Positions 35,768 to 49,226 of a stretch of DNA of 64,000 nucleotides are shown here, in pieces. Numbering within the stretch: position 1 is the stretch's first letter; each line of letters opens with the position of its first letter. A program made the translations under genes and the position numbers. Source of the DNA: Lantana camara (lineage: Eukaryota > Streptophyta > Magnoliopsida > Lamiales > Verbenaceae). The notes beneath the pieces are model-generated. The model was not told where the DNA came from. It was given only the letters and a program-made list of their open reading frames with translations, and ran no database searches. Where the stretch lies: assembly GCA_037501455.1 (NCBI GenBank), contig CM074860.1:54694501-54758500 (forward strand), read 5' to 3'.

Positions 35768-37935
35768 ATGCCTCCAAGAAGACATAACAACCGTGAACAA
35801 ACCCCTGATTTGAATGAACCAGCGGCTCCACAGAATGCACCTCCGCCACCACCTATGAATGCGGAGAATATTGTTCAAGCCCTACTCAATCAACTCCAAA
35901 ACAATCAAAGGGGTAATGCCAATCCGGGTGAAGGACAAGATATTTCAACTGTATATCGGGACTTCCGGAACAACAACCCTCCAAAGTGGTATGGAGGGGA
36001 TGATATTAAGGCGGAAGAGTGGTTATCTGAGATTCGAGGCATATGGGAGATATGTCCAGGGACTTCTCAGGACAAGGCTATTTGCACGGGTCGTATTATT
36101 CAAGGGCCAGCGGCTATTTGGCTTAGGAGTGTGAGATCCAAGCTTGAGAGAACGGGAATGGAATTCAACTGGGAGACGTTTGTGCAGGAATTCCATGAGA
36201 AATACATCCCTCATAGTGCACAAGAACGTCGCCTCCAAGAGTTCACTAACTTGAGGCAAGGCAATCGGACGGTGGAGGATTATTTATTGGAGTTTGAGAG
36301 GTTAGCTCCGTATGCTACTCACATCACCGACCATGATGATCATAAGGCCCGAGCGTTTCTTCATGGACTTCGTCGGGATATTCAAGAAGCTCTACAAGCG
36401 GCGAATGTGAGTACTTGGGCCAAGGTTACAAAGAGGGCAATACAAGTTGAGGCCCAAATGGCTCGGTTGAAGCCTCCACCTTTCTCTTCTACTCGGGTTG
36501 CGGGATCAGGTTCTGGATTGGGTAAGAGGCCCATTTCTTATGCTCCCCGAGATCCTGTTTCACCGGCTTTTCGTCCCCAGGGATTAGGGAACAAAAAGCC
36601 CCGTATTACCGGTCCCGTAGTACCTCCTGTTGCTCCAGTTCGACCGGCTCCCGCTCAGGGACCACCTGTTTGTTCACATTGTCAGGGGAGACACCCGGTG
36701 GAGCGGTGTTGGAGACTTCAGGGCAAATGCTTTGTGTGCGGGTCCTCTGATCACTTGGTGAATGCTTGCCCGAATAAGAGGCCGGTTGTGCAGGCACGTG
36801 TTTATGCTCTGGAGGGAGAGGAGGAAGCTGCTGATGTCGACCCGAATGCCGTGATAGAAGGTACAATAAACATTCATGGCATATCACTACATGCATTGTT
36901 TGATCCCGGGGCTACGCATTCATTTATTTCCCGGGATATTGTTGCTTCTTTGCCTTTACTTGATGATTTATCTGCGCATGTGTATGTGGTGAATACTCCT
37001 TTGGGAGGATCTGTGGAAGCTGACAGGGTGTTCAGGGAGTGTCCGGTGGTGTTTGAGGGCCGAGTTTTTCCTGCAGACTTGATAGTTCTACCGTTGAAGA
37101 AGTATGAGGTTATTCTTGGTATGGATTTTCTCTTCAGATACCGAGCTCAGTTGGACTGTCATGAGAAGAAGGTTGTGTTGGGGTCAGTGGTCTTTACGGG
37201 TGAGAGGTTGAAGTCCAGCCCGTTTGTGTCTTTTATGGAAGCAAGTAAGCTCCTCCGGGACGGTGCGACAGGTTTTGTGGCCTATCTTTTGAATAAACCG
37301 AAGGATCAGGCCAAACTTGAGGAGACAGAGGTCGTGAGTGAGTTTCCCGATGTTTTCCCTGAGAATTTGGGTTCTTTGCCACCTGATAGGGACATCGAGT
37401 TTGTAGTCGACCTTTATCCTGGAGCTGAGCCTTTCTCTAAGACACCGTATCGGATGGCTCCTGCTGAGTTGAAGGAGTTGAAAACTCAGCTGGATGAGCT
37501 TTTGACTTGCGGTTACATCCGTCCGAGTACATCCCCGTGGGGTGCTCCTGTGTTATTTGTGAAGAAGAAGGATGGTACTTTGAGGATGTGTATAGACTAC
37601 CGCGAGTTGAACCGGATGACAGTGAAGAATAAGTATCCTTTACCTCATATCGAAGAGTTGTTTGACATCTTGCAAGGGTCGCAGGTGTACTCTAAGTTAG
37701 ATTTGAGGCAAGGGTATTACCAACTTCGTATCCGGGAAGAAGATATCTCTAAGACTGCGTTCAATACCCGTTATGGACACTTCGAGTTTGTAGTGATGCC
37801 GTTTGGGTTAACTAATGCTCCAGCCGTGTTCATGGATATGATGCACCGAGTGTTTAGACAATACCTTGATAAGTTTGTGGTCATTTTCATAGACGACATC
37901 TTGGTGTATTCTAAGTCTACAGAAGAGCACGCATC
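35768..37935 (+). pseudogene. Young gypsy gag-pol, 5' part: Gag, protease, RT
   Basis: The ATG at 35768 (MPPRRHNN) is preferred to the in-frame ATG at 35705, because it begins a typical plant gypsy Gag and follows an acceptor-like TTTCAGG. The Gag core is followed by two zinc knuckles ([13 protein letters not shown] and [14 protein letters not shown]). The protease motif is [11 protein letters not shown], the DPG variant of the active site. RT follows, with [23 protein letters not shown] and the catalytic FIDDILVYS. The frame is open to 37935, where the nested array enters after the codons for EEHA; the shown stop (in TSD/LTR sequence) is an artefact of that insertion. The same frame resumes at 56618. 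Confidence 0.95.
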
Positions 37936-38843
37936 TGTAACAGCCCGTATCAGGACCTAGCTGAAAACAGTAAATCAAAGAGGACAAGAATGCGTTTATA
38001 TACCTTGGTTCACCTTTACAAATGTTCATGCATTGCATTCTTATGTGACCAATGTGCATTCATTAGTCGTATGGTGTTTTAAGGGGGATTTCCTTACCAC
38101 GAACCAAATTTACTATTCATTTCCTGAGCCTACCTTGTCCTAGCATCTCATTGGAACCGTAGAGGTTCATAACTCATGCTTCCCAGTCATATGAACATGT
38201 TTTCGAAGCTTCGAAATCCTTTCTTGATCATTAGGGGTATTTTGGGAAATTTTGTTAAAATTACTATTCATTTTCCGAACCAGCACTACGCCATTTTATG
38301 CGAGAGACCTCAAAGAACCTATACGTACTTTCTTGGAATTTTTCAACTCTCTTTTCAATGCTTTGAGGTTTCGTTTATGTGTCCAGAGCAATTTAAGAAT
38401 TTATTTTCAAATAAAAATTTCCGTCGGTAAGAAATATTTCCTTCGTTAGAATGATTTAGCCCTTGAGATCATCACCATAACGTTCCTCGATTTTTTCTAC
38501 ATTTTTGGAAAGCCTTTTGGACCTTCATATCTTATCCTAGTATTTATTTCATAATTTAATTAATTTTCGAAATTCAAAAAAATCAAATCTTCCGAAGCTT
38601 ATAACTTTTAAACCGTACGTCCGATTTTGACCCGTGAGTAACCGTTTCGAAGCTAATTTTATTTCCTAGCTCTTGGGCACTTTTCCAGCTTCAAAAATAC
38701 GCAGGAGGAAGGTGAAATTACCAGATTACCCCTGCTGTGACAATTATGTAAAGAAGGAAACCTATTTTTTGGAAATTTCACAAAATACCCCACCTCTAGT
38801 CCCTAAAATAAATATTATTTGCACTTTGGTCCTTCCCAACAAC

Positions 38844-38851
38844 TATAAATA
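38844..38851 (+). promoter_or_regulatory. TATA box of arrayed LTR family
   Basis: TATAAATA is followed about 50 bp on by CTCTCTCTCTC and a leader. The same site lies at 46250-46257 and 53656-53663 in LTRs 2 and 3. It marks the probable U3/R border about 0.9 kb into the LTR. Confidence 0.7.
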
Positions 38852-39344
38852 AGTGGCTTGGGGTCTCATTTGCTCCCTTACTCCAGCCATTTCACACGCC
38901 TCTCTCTCTCCCCCTTAAGGTTAGTTTTCTTATTTTTTTTTATGTTTTAATTAGTTTAATTTATGTTTTATTTTATGTTTTAATTTATTTATTAATTATG
39001 CTAGGTTTAGGATTTAATTTATGTTTTATTTTATGCATGAAATATGTGATTTAATTTATGTTTTAAATATTCATGAATTTATGAATTATGTTTCTTATAG
39101 TATAGTTTATTATGAAATGTGTTACATAATTTAATTATGTTACAATTTAATTATGTGACAATTATTATGACATGTTACATGTTATATTTTATTTATTTTA
39201 TGATCATACTTAGGTAATTTAATTTGTTACCTAATTTAATTAAATGTTACATGTTATTTAATGTTACATAATTAAAGTATAACCTATAGTTTAACATGTT
39301 ACATGTTTAATTAATTATTACATACTTTTACTTGACCAATTGAT

Positions 39345-39680
39345 ATATGTTATGGTATACATGTATAATATACGTATACGTATTTGATTCCAACATGTAT
39401 AAATACGTGTATACTTTCGTATAAATACTATGTGTATTTCCATAACAAACACGTATGTACTTTTGTATAAATACCGTATGTATTCTAGTATAAATACCGC
39501 ATGTATTCTTGTATAAATACTGTATGTACCCTGTATAAATACTGTATAAATACGGTAGGTATCCCCGTATAAATACCGTATACATACAGTATAAATACCG
39601 TATACATACGATATAAATACACGTATACATACAGTATAAGTACCGTATACATACAGTATATATACCGTATACTTGAATAG
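39345..39680 (+). repeat. GTATAAATAC / GTATAC palindrome-rich array
   Basis: About 330 bp of imperfect 10-20-bp units built from GTATAAATACCGTATACATACA. GTATAC and ACGTATACGT-type units are self-complementary, so the array could fold extensively. It lies downstream of the TATA box, in the presumed first intron. Copies are at 46751-47086 and 54157-54492. Confidence 0.85.
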
Positions 39681-39757
39681 TGACCTTTGACCTTGACCTT
39701 TGACCCTTGAACTTTGACTTTGACCATTGACTTTGACCTTGACCAAGAATTTTGACT
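39681..39757 (+). promoter_or_regulatory. W-box (TTGACC/T) cluster
   Basis: Nine TTGACC or TTGACT hexamers occur within about 75 bp, plus one TGACC at the start and a reverse copy about 50 bp on. TTGAC(C/T) is the core site of plant WRKY factors. Copies are at 47087-47163 and 54493-54569. Being downstream of the TATA box, it would act as an intragenic enhancer if functional; this is inferred. Confidence 0.8.
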
Positions 39758-40430
39758 TTTAACCTAAATGATCGTTTTAAAGAGACGAATTCAACAGTCA
39801 AAGCCTTTTTCAAAAATTCTCAAAAACAGGGGATCAAAGTAGGTTTCAAAGTTCACATTTCTTTTCTAAATGAGATTGTTTTAAGACCCTAAGAATATAT
39901 ACCCTTGAGTTCTTGACACGAGCTTTCAACTGAGACTAATCGTTTACTTGCATCCTTTCTTCGAAAAGATTATTCCTTGTTTAAGTGTTCCGCATTCTTG
40001 TTGATCTTATACTTCAATACATGGATATCCTCACTCAATCATGAATCATTTATATAGTTTGGAACTCAGTTCCTTAAGGCTCATGTCTATGATCATAAAT
40101 TGATTAAAGATTGTTCGATTGCATTGATCTATTAACTCAAGTTTAAGGACAACTCACAATCAATGTTTCATTCTTAGTTAAATGATTCTCCTGCATTAAA
40201 TGGTATTACTATCTTATGTACTGCATTACATGAATCCTATTATGCCTTCATGCTTTGATGGTTATTGAATAATTATCATGAAATCTCGCCACATGATATG
40301 ATATACTTTGATAACGCTTTGTCCTGTACATGTGATATCGTTATGTGTTATTGAATGTCTTAAGGTCGTCCCTACTTGCTTATGTGACTATATGGTCTTG
40401 GATAGAAACTTAATCATTCACCACTCACAG

Positions 40431-41372
40431 GTGAAGTCCGGATTTACTGTGGCTCTGGTATTATTGCATAATACCGTATCTGTAGGTGAGGTTTAAACTA
40501 TTTCAACTGGAACCATGAATATTCCTTCGTTTTCAAATGATTTCAAAATCAACGCCTTCGGATGCAAAGATTCCTATCTTTCAAAGTTTAACGTTTTCCC
40601 GTTTTGGGACAATGCTTCAAGTTTAAAGCAATGATCTCTGATATACGTTCTGTTCACTGTTATGCCACTTTGATTAAAGGTTCAGTCTTCTGAACTCTGT
40701 GTGCTTATGCACTTTTGATATTCTGAAAGCAAGCTTTGGAAATTTTGCTATGTTGGGCCCTGGCGGTATGGTTAAGTAGTAGACCGGGAGGCGTGCGCCA
40801 ATGGCTACTATGAGACTGGCCGCCGTAATGACCTTGGTGATGGTTTAATCGGAGGTTGGTTACTCCACATCGAAGGTCGGGAGAGGTGGTAAATTCCTCC
40901 CGTTTTGCACGTCACCGCGGGGTAGCTCCCTGGGCGTGACAATAAGGGGAGAAGGGGTGGTGCATGTGATTATGGGTGTTGGGATCCTAATGGATCTCGA
41001 TACCAACTTTGTAAATGTTTTTGAGGAGTAAAGGATGGATATGGCCTAGCTTGCGGGCAACTTTGGTTTTAAAGTCTGGTTCATACTTTTGGAAAATATC
41101 CCGTACCCTGTTCCCCGTTTATAAAGTATATATGAACCAGAACCTCTGATGTGTGTGCATGTATGTGCTTGCTTGGAAATCTCGTTTCACAGTAATGTTT
41201 TGGAATACGATTCTGAAATAAAGATTCCGAAATTCAGTTTTAAAGTACAGCTTCGAAGTAAATCCTTTTCTGAAAACCTAAAGTTTAAGTACTTATATTG
41301 TTTCAAAAGTCATGCCTCACTTAGTCCTTTTGACTAATACCTCCACCCTGTTTTCTGACCTCATGGTTTCAG
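40431..41372 (+). other. Array LTR mini-exon (40431-40485) plus intron-like segment (40486-41372)
   Basis: Acceptor-like CACTCACAG ends at 40430, then a 55-nt segment ends TGTAG, followed by the donor GTGAGG; after 887 nt the acceptor TCATGGTTTCAG ends at 41372. It lacks the TCTCC/GGAGA hairpin and is the most divergent version. Copies are at 47837-48778 and 55243-56184. Confidence 0.4.
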
Positions 41373-41807
41373 GTTCAGTGATTGCTTGTTGGCTGGTATC
41401 TTGAAGTATAGGAAATCTTTTGTTGTGCTCTTGTGGTCAGGTTCTTTTGAACCATCTTGGTCTCCACCTTCTTGATGATAATGTAGCGTTCGATTAGGTA
41501 CTTATCGATCTAGCCTCCGGTGTCCTTTGTTACTTGTTATATTTTCCTTGACACTCTATCGAAATATCTCTTTCAATACTCAATTCCTGTATAGTCCTTG
41601 TACTTGGTTACTAGCCTCTTGTGCTCATGATTTATGTTTCGAAAGTTTTAAATTTCTCATATTTCCGCTGCAATATTCCCTTCTAGTACTCTGATCTTGT
41701 ATTGTTTTGTCCGTTCGTCGGCGCGTTTCTTGGGGGCTAGGTCTCCTAGCCACTTGAGAGGTACGACGGTGCGGGGTTGTGGCCTCTTCGGGGTGCTACA
41801 GCTAAGG

Positions 41808-41820
41808 TGGTATCAGAGCC
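41808..41820 (+). other. Array primer-binding site 1
   Basis: TGGTATCAGAGCC lies seven bases after LTR 1, complementary to initiator-Met tRNA. Confidence 0.93.
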
Positions 41821-44800
41821 CCAGGTTGCGGAAATCTGGGGTTCTCAGAGTCTCACAAGTATTCTCGTGTCTTTAGTGCTTAAATTGTGATTGATCATTG
41901 TTTGGGGCGGCCGACCAACATGTGATTTGTTACAATTGTAGTACTAAAACTTTTTTTCAATTGAGTCAACCGTCTAGTTTTATCAACATCAAAACTCTTG
42001 AGTTCTATTGAGTCTTTCAGTACTTTTGGAAAACAATTCGCTCGTTAGAGGTTACGATTTTGAAATTTTACCTCCTTCATCGTCTTACTTGCATCTCCAG
42101 CTTGCGAAAATTTCCTATTTGCACTTCTAGCCCGATCGTGCTTCAAGTCCTAGAGTCACTTCAAGATACCGACAAGGCCCCTATATAATGTGTTTTATGT
42201 GCTACTTGGATACTGATTACTTGAATACTGAGCATTGATGACTTGTTATTCCCTACGTTGACAAGTGCTAGCTAATTGATAATTGATGATCCTTGATATA
42301 TAATTGTTACTGGACTATTGTTGATTGGAATAATGAATGCTGATTAGCTTTGGTTCTCCAGTTTGATATGTACTTGACACTTGTTAATAAGTGCTCTGTG
42401 ACATGTATACGTGTTTCATGAATATTGCCTCTGTGACATGTTGTGCACCATTCCTGACCCACATGCATTATATTTTAATCGTTGTTCCTGACATCAGAAA
42501 GTACTTGCTTTGGAATGAAGAGGGAACTCGAATTTTGCTAAATATGGCCAGAAGTACGGTACACACTCTTAACACGCCAGTTAAGGTTCTATAACCCTGG
42601 CGCCATGCATTCATCGCATCAAAGTTATATCTGGGCATACTTGTTCATGATCGAGTACTTGGTCATGGAAACATCATATTTAATCTCTTTTGAGATTTGC
42701 TTTGTTGCACCATTGGTATATAAACGCATAGCTTTATCGGAGGTTAATCGCTACTACTCGTCGAATTCTGTCATGCTGCTAGAATGAGATATGGGATCAT
42801 CCAAGGAAAGGATAAGGGTTGGGAAGAAGAAGAAACAAAGTATGCGTTATGGGAAGGTAAACGGTAATCTTCGTGAGAAGACGTAGCCTGTTCTTTGAAT
42901 AAGCAATAAAGATCAACTCTTGTAAGAGAAATGGAGGTAGTATACGTGTTCTTAAAGGAGTTTTTGGTCATCGAAACTTATTTCCTCCTGAGCATAAGTG
43001 TGTTAAGACTATATCAGACATGAGGGAAGTAAGACCACTTTTGAGGAAAACTATAATGAACAACTCCGACTTAGTACAAGAGGATGGAAGAAGTAACTTA
43101 TTAAAGTTATAAAATTGAGGTGTAACTACCATAGCGCGTTGTTGTAGGAAACGCTCGCGTTATGTGAAACATCCAGTTGGTATAATGATACAAAGAGAAC
43201 TGAATTCCCTGATAGTAAGGAAAATGTGATATCTCCTACCACTAATCGAGAAGTTATTTGGAAAACTACGAGGTTCCCGATTACGGTTCAAGTTGGATTT
43301 AAATAAGGGTAGCGTTTCCCAAATCGGAGGACAGAGAAGGATGATCCAGAACCGTTTTCCATACAGAACTAAGGGCACTCCAATTTCACAAAGATATCGC
43401 GGCATTGACTATTATATCTACAATAATTGAGAATGTGTTGGATTTCCAGAAGGTATCCTAACAAGTTATCCTGAGCTTCGTTGGCAACATCCTGGTGTAC
43501 TTAATGGCTAAAGATGCATGATTCATATGACAACTAGTATTGGGCACTTCACTGGAGCACAAGTTAACTATTAAGTTCAATGAATACAATTTTAGGTAGA
43601 AAAAGAGAAACACTCTTTGATCATATCACTTGTGGCTCAGGAAGTTGCAGATAAACCTTCAAGGGTAGGAACAACGATGGATTTGATATTATCATGGAAT
43701 ACATCTAAAGTAAAGGCTTCTTTCCAGATGGAATATTATAAAGTGTCTCTAAAGGAATTAAGTAAAGATCGGCTTGTGTACCCATAACAACCTTGTTGAG
43801 AAAGTAAAAAGGACCTCCTTGCTTTAGTAATGGACACTTTGCTGGGTTACAAGCCATAAGCCAAGTTCAGATAATGCAAATTTTGGCTGGAGAAAGAGTC
43901 ACAATTCTCAGGCGTATCGCAACTGTTTTGGTATAAGTGTGGATCTCTCAAAATTCGAAACAATTGTGAAGTGGAAACCGTCAAGGAATTTCCTTGGAGG
44001 AACGGAGGTTATACAACCTATACAGATGCGTCAAGAGAAGGAGAGATAGTGTTTTGACGCGATATGGAGAAATAACAGTGCATACTTTACGAAAGCTTAA
44101 ACCACAAGAGATCAATTACCTTACATATGACTTGGAGTTACCAGGAATGGTTTTCGCTCTTATCAAGTGGAAGCATTACCTTTATTGGGTTATATCTGAA
44201 GTTTTCACAAACCGAAAGAATTTATTCTATCTGTTCCGTCAGGTGGACTATGACTGCATAATTTGGTACCATCTTAAGAAGCTAATGTGGTAGCTGATGC
44301 GCTAGGTCGGAAAGTTAGGCTAGCTACCCCGATATATTATCACCACTGAAATAAGAAGGGATGAAAGCATAATGTAATGATGAGTGGATCAAGACATGTT
44401 CACCGTTTCAAAGGAAAGGATGACGAGACCGAAGTCTAGAGTTAGTGAAGATGGGATTTTGAGGTGTAAAGGCAGAGTTGGTGTGCCTTCAGTAATTCAA
44501 GAAGAAGAATAAGATGAGGCACACAAGACATAATATACGATACATCTTGGAAGGACAAAAATGCATTAGGATCTCACAAAACACCTCTGAGGGAATGGGA
44601 TGGAAAGAGACGTAGCTGAAAATATCAACAAATGCTCAGCTTCTCAAGAGGATAAAGCAAAATACCTAAAGCCAGGCGAAAAGTTATAAACCCGGCCAAC
44701 CCATACTTGGAGATAGATCAAATAATTATGGGCTTCGTCACCAGTTTACCGTAAGACAGAGGAGGACAGAACAGTATATGGGTCATAATCTACAAATTGA

Positions 44801-45325
44801 TTAAATCAGCACATTCTTATCAGTTAAGATAGCGAATAAGGATAACTCTTTGGCAAAACGGTATCAAGAGGAGATTGTGGGATCTCATGGATCACCGGCT
44901 AATATAGTGGCTGATAGAGATCCAAAGTTTACATCATAATTTCGGCAGAGTATTCCAGAGTTATGGGTAGAAACTTAGACTTCATCATAACAGGCCATCC
45001 TTAGACATATGGATAGTCACTAAGGATGATAAAGGGTCTAGAGGACATGATGAAGGTATGTGCACTAGACTCTCGGGTACCATGCAGAGACGTTCTATTT
45101 TGTTAATGAAGGAAGTACCGTAAGGACCAAGCTCAACCGATTGTTTAATCCAAATAAAGATTTTTGGAAATAAAGTTACTTGGGTTGAGATATTGGAAAA
45201 TCACCTAACAAAGATCCTGAGAAAAAGACACGACATTTGGAAAGTAATGTGGTAACCAAAGAAAGATACAAGAACATCACCCGAAGTTATCCCCGGAACG
45301 GTTGTGGAATCTGAGGACAGATTCC
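41821..45325 (+). pseudogene. Array internal domain 1, degenerate gypsy pol
   Basis: No long ORF survives. Remnants of pol are readable in order: RT end (FWL-like near 43900), RNase H in the frame 43994-44293 (YLTYDLELPGMVFALIKWKHYLY, with the catalytic TDHKSL region changed to TNRKNL), a pre-integrase zinc-binding area, and the integrase core around 44870-44940 (SHGSPANIV-ADRDPKFTS) followed by stops. No Gag was recognised in 41821-43100. The element cannot have made its own enzymes, yet its LTRs are young, so it moved in trans. Confidence 0.8.
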
Positions 45326-45340
45326 TTTTAAGGGGGGAAG
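45326..45340 (+). other. Array polypurine tract 1
   Basis: TTTTAAGGGGGGAAG lies two bases before LTR 2. Confidence 0.9.
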
Positions 45341-45342
45341 AT

Positions 45343-48300
45343 TGTAACAGCCCGTATCAGGACCTAGCTGAAAACAGTAAATCAAAGAGGACAAGAATGC
45401 GTTTATATACCTTGGTTCACCTTTACAAATGTTCATGCATTGCATTCTTATGTGACCAATGTGCATTCATTAGTCGTATGGTGTTTTAAGGGGGATTTCC
45501 TTACCACGAACCAAATTTACTATTCATTTCCTGAGCCTACCTTGTCCTAGCATCTCATTGGAACCGTAGAGGTTCATAACTCATGCTTCCCAGTCATATG
45601 AACATGTTTTCGAAGCTTCGAAATCCTTTCTTGATCATTAGGGGTATTTTGGGAAATTTTGTTAAAATTACTATTCATTTTCCGAACCAGCACTACGCCA
45701 TTTTATGCGAGAGACCTCAAAGAACCTATACGTACTTTCTTGGAATTTTTCAACTCTCTTTTCAATGCTTTGAGGTTTCGTTTATGTGTCCAGAGCAATT
45801 TAAGAATTTATTTTCAAATAAAAATTTCCGTCGGTAAGAAATATTTCCTTCGTTAGAATGATTTAGCCCTTGAGATCATCACCATAACGTTCCTCGATTT
45901 TTTCTACATTTTTGGAAAGCCTTTTGGACCTTCATATCTTATCCTAGTATTTATTTCATAATTTAATTAATTTTCGAAATTCAAAAAAATCAAATCTTCC
46001 GAAGCTTATAACTTTTAAACCGTACGTCCGATTTTGACCCGTGAGTAACCGTTTCGAAGCTAATTTTATTTCCTAGCTCTTGGGCACTTTTCCAGCTTCA
46101 AAAATACGCAGGAGGAAGGTGAAATTACCAGATTACCCCTGCTGTGACAATTATGTAAAGAAGGAAACCTATTTTTGGAAATTTCACAAAATACCCCACC
46201 TCTAGTCCCTAAAATAAATATTATTTGCACTTTGGTCCTTCCCAACAACTATAAATAAGTGGCTTGGGGTCTCATTTGCTCCCTTACTCCAGCCATTTCA
46301 CACGCCTCTCTCTCTCCCCCTTAATGTTAGTTTTCTTATTTTTTTTTATGTTTTAATTAGTTTAATTTATGTTTTATTTTATGTTTTAATTTATTTATTA
46401 ATTATGCTAGGTTTAGGATTTAATTTATGTTTTATTTTATGCATGAAATATGTGATTTAATTTATGTTTTAAATATTCATGAATTTATGAATTATGTTTC
46501 TTATAGTATAGTTTATTATGAAATGTGTTACATAATTTAATTATGTTACAATTTAATTATGTGACAATTATTATGACATGTTACATGTTATATTTTATTT
46601 ATTTTATGATCATACTTAGGTAATTTAATTTGTTACCTAATTTAATTAAATGTTACATGTTATTTAATGTTACATAATTAAAGTATAACCTATAGTTTAA
46701 CATGTTACATGTTTAATTAATTGTTACATACTTTTACTTGACCAATTGATATATGTTATGGTATACATGTATAATATACGTATACGTATTTGATTCCAAC
46801 ATGTATAAATACGTGTATACTTTCGTATAAATACTATGTGTATTTCCATAACAAACACGTATGTACTTTTGTATAAATACCGTATGTATTCTAGTATAAA
46901 TACCGCATGTATTCTTGTATAAATACTGTATGTACCCTGTATAAATACTGTATAAATACGGTAGGTATCCCCGTATAAATACCGTATACATACAGTATAA
47001 ATACCGTATACATACGATATAAATACACGTATACATACAGTATAAGTACCGTATACATACAGTATATATACCGTATACTTGAATAGTGACCTTTGACCTT
47101 GACCTTTGACCCTTGAACTTTGACTTTGACCATTGACTTTGACCTTGACCAAGAATTTTGACTTTTAACCTAAATGATCGTTTTAAAGAGACGAATTCAA
47201 CGGTCAAAGCCTTTCTCAAAAATTCTCAAAAACAGGGGATCAAAGTAGGTTTCAAAGTTCACATTTCTTTTCTAAATGAGATTGTTTTAAGACCCTAAGA
47301 ATATATACCCTTGAGTTCTTGACACGAGCTTTCAACTGAGACTAATCGTTTACTTGCATCCTTTCTTCGAAAAGATTATTCCTTGTTTAAGTGTTCCGCA
47401 TTCTTGTTGATCTTATACTTCAATACATGGATATCCTCACTCAATCATGAATCATTTATATAGTTTGGAACTCAGTTCCTTAAGGCTCATGTCTATGATC
47501 ATAAATTGATTAAAGATTGTTCGATTGCATTGATCTATTAACTCAAGTTTAAGGACAACTCACAATCAATGTTTCATTCTTAGTTAAATGATTCTCCTGC
47601 ATTAAATGGTATTACTATCTTATGTACTGCATTACATGAATCCTATTATGCCTTCATGCTTTGATGGTTATTGAATAATTATCATGAAATCTCGCCACAT
47701 GATATGATATACTTTGATAACGCTTTGTCCTGTACATGTGATATCGTTATGTGTTATTGAATGTCTTAAGGTCGTCCCTACTTGCTTATGTGACTATATG
47801 GTCTTGGATAGAAACTTAATCATTCACCACTCACAGGTGAAGTCCGGATTTACTGTGGCTCTGGTATTATTGCATAATACCGTATCTGTAGGTGAGGTTT
47901 AAACTATTTCAACTGGAACCATGAATATTCCTTCGTTTTCAAATGATTTCAAAATCAACGCCTTCGGGTGCAAAGATTCCTATCTTTCAAAGTTTAACGT
48001 TTTCCCGTTTTGGGACAATGCTTCAAGTTTAAAGCAATGATCTCTGATATACGTTCTGTTCACTGTTATGCCACTTTGATTAAAGGTTCAGTCTTCTGAA
48101 CTCTATGTGCTTATGCACTTTTGATATTCTGAAAGCAAGCTTTGGAAATTTTGCTATGTTGGGCCCTGGCGGTATGGTTAAGTAGTAGACCGGGAGGCGT
48201 GCGCCAATGGCTACTATGAGACTGGCCGCCGTAATGACCTTGGTGATGGTTTAATCGGAGGTTGGTTACTCCACATCGAAGGTCGGGAGAGGTGGTAAAT

Positions 48301-49206
48301 TCCTCCCGTTTTGCACGTCACCGCGGGGTAGCTCCCTGGGCGTGACAATAAGGGGAGAAGGGGTGGTGCATGTGATTATGGGTGTTGGGATCCTAATGGA
48401 TCTCGATACCAACTTTGTAAATGTTTTTGAGGAGTAAAGGATGGATATGGCCTAGCTTGCGGGCAACTTTGGTTTTAAAGTCTGGTTCATACTTTTGGAA
48501 AATATCCCGTACCCTGTTCCCCGTTTATAAAGTATATATGAACCAGAACCTCTGATGTGTGTGCATGTGTGTGCTTGCTTGGAAATCTCGTTTCACAGTA
48601 ATGTTTTGGAATACGATTCTGAAATAAAGATTCCGAAATTCAGTTTTAAAGTACAGCTTCGAAGTAAATCCTTTTCTGAAAGCCTAAAGTTTAAGTACTT
48701 ATATTGTTTCAAAAGTCATGCCTCACTTAGTCCTTTTGACTAATACCTCCACCCTGTTTTCTGACCTCATGGTTTCAGGTTCAGTGATTGCTTGTTGGCT
48801 GGTATCTTGAAGTATAGGAAATCTTTTGTTGTGCTCTTGTGGTCAGGTTCTTTTGAACCATCTTGGTCTCCACCTTCTTGATGATAATGTAGCGTTCGAT
48901 TAGGTACTTATCGATCTAGCCTCCGGTGTCCTTTGTTACTTGTTATATTTTCCTTGACACTCTATCGAAATATCTCTTTCAATACTCAATTCCTGTATAG
49001 TCCTTGTACTTGGTTACTAGCCTCTTGTGCTCATGATTTATGTTTCGAAAGTTTTAAATTTCTCATATTTCCGCTGCAATATTCCCTTCTAGTACTCTGA
49101 TCTTGTATTGTTTTGTCCGTTCGTCGGCGCGTTTCTTGGGGGCTAGGTCTCCTAGCCACTTGAGAGGTACGACGGTGCGGGGTTGTGGCCTCTTCGGGGT
49201 GCTATA
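45343..49206 (+). repeat. Array LTR 2 (3864 bp, shared)
   Basis: This is the middle LTR, acting as 3' LTR of the first unit and 5' LTR of the second. It ends GTGCTATA, one change from the terminal CA. It has no TSD on either side. It has about nine substitutions against LTR 1 and about sixteen against LTR 3, by eye. Confidence 0.95.
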
Positions 49207-49213
49207 GCTAAGG

Positions 49214-49226
49214 TGGTATCAGAGCC
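49214..49226 (+). other. Array primer-binding site 2
   Basis: TGGTATCAGAGCC lies seven bases after LTR 2, as in the first unit. Confidence 0.93.

Larger units (their letters stand above)
37936..41800 (+). repeat. Array LTR 1 (3865 bp)
   Basis: It starts TGTAACAGCCCGT and ends GGGGTGCTACA. It contains a TATA box at 38844, a TC-rich leader with a donor-like AAG|GTTAGT (38920), a GTATA-rich array (39345-39680), a W-box cluster (39681-39757), a mini-exon and intron-like segment (40431-41372) and a GGCTAGG-TCT-CCTAGCC hairpin (41735-41751). Minus-strand ORFs at 39318-39813 are translations of the GTATA array, not genes. Confidence 0.95.

Noticed and set aside
39318..39813. Overlapping minus-strand ORFs rich in Tyr/Ile (IYTVFIRYLY), repeated at 46724 and 54130
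   Set aside because: They are translations of the GTATA palindromic array and are open only because that repeat lacks stops; three frames overlap and no domain is visible.
43160..44293. Small ORFs in the array internal domain as possible accessory genes
   Set aside because: They match decayed pol (RNase H) or show no motif, and they are the same in both copies only through duplication.
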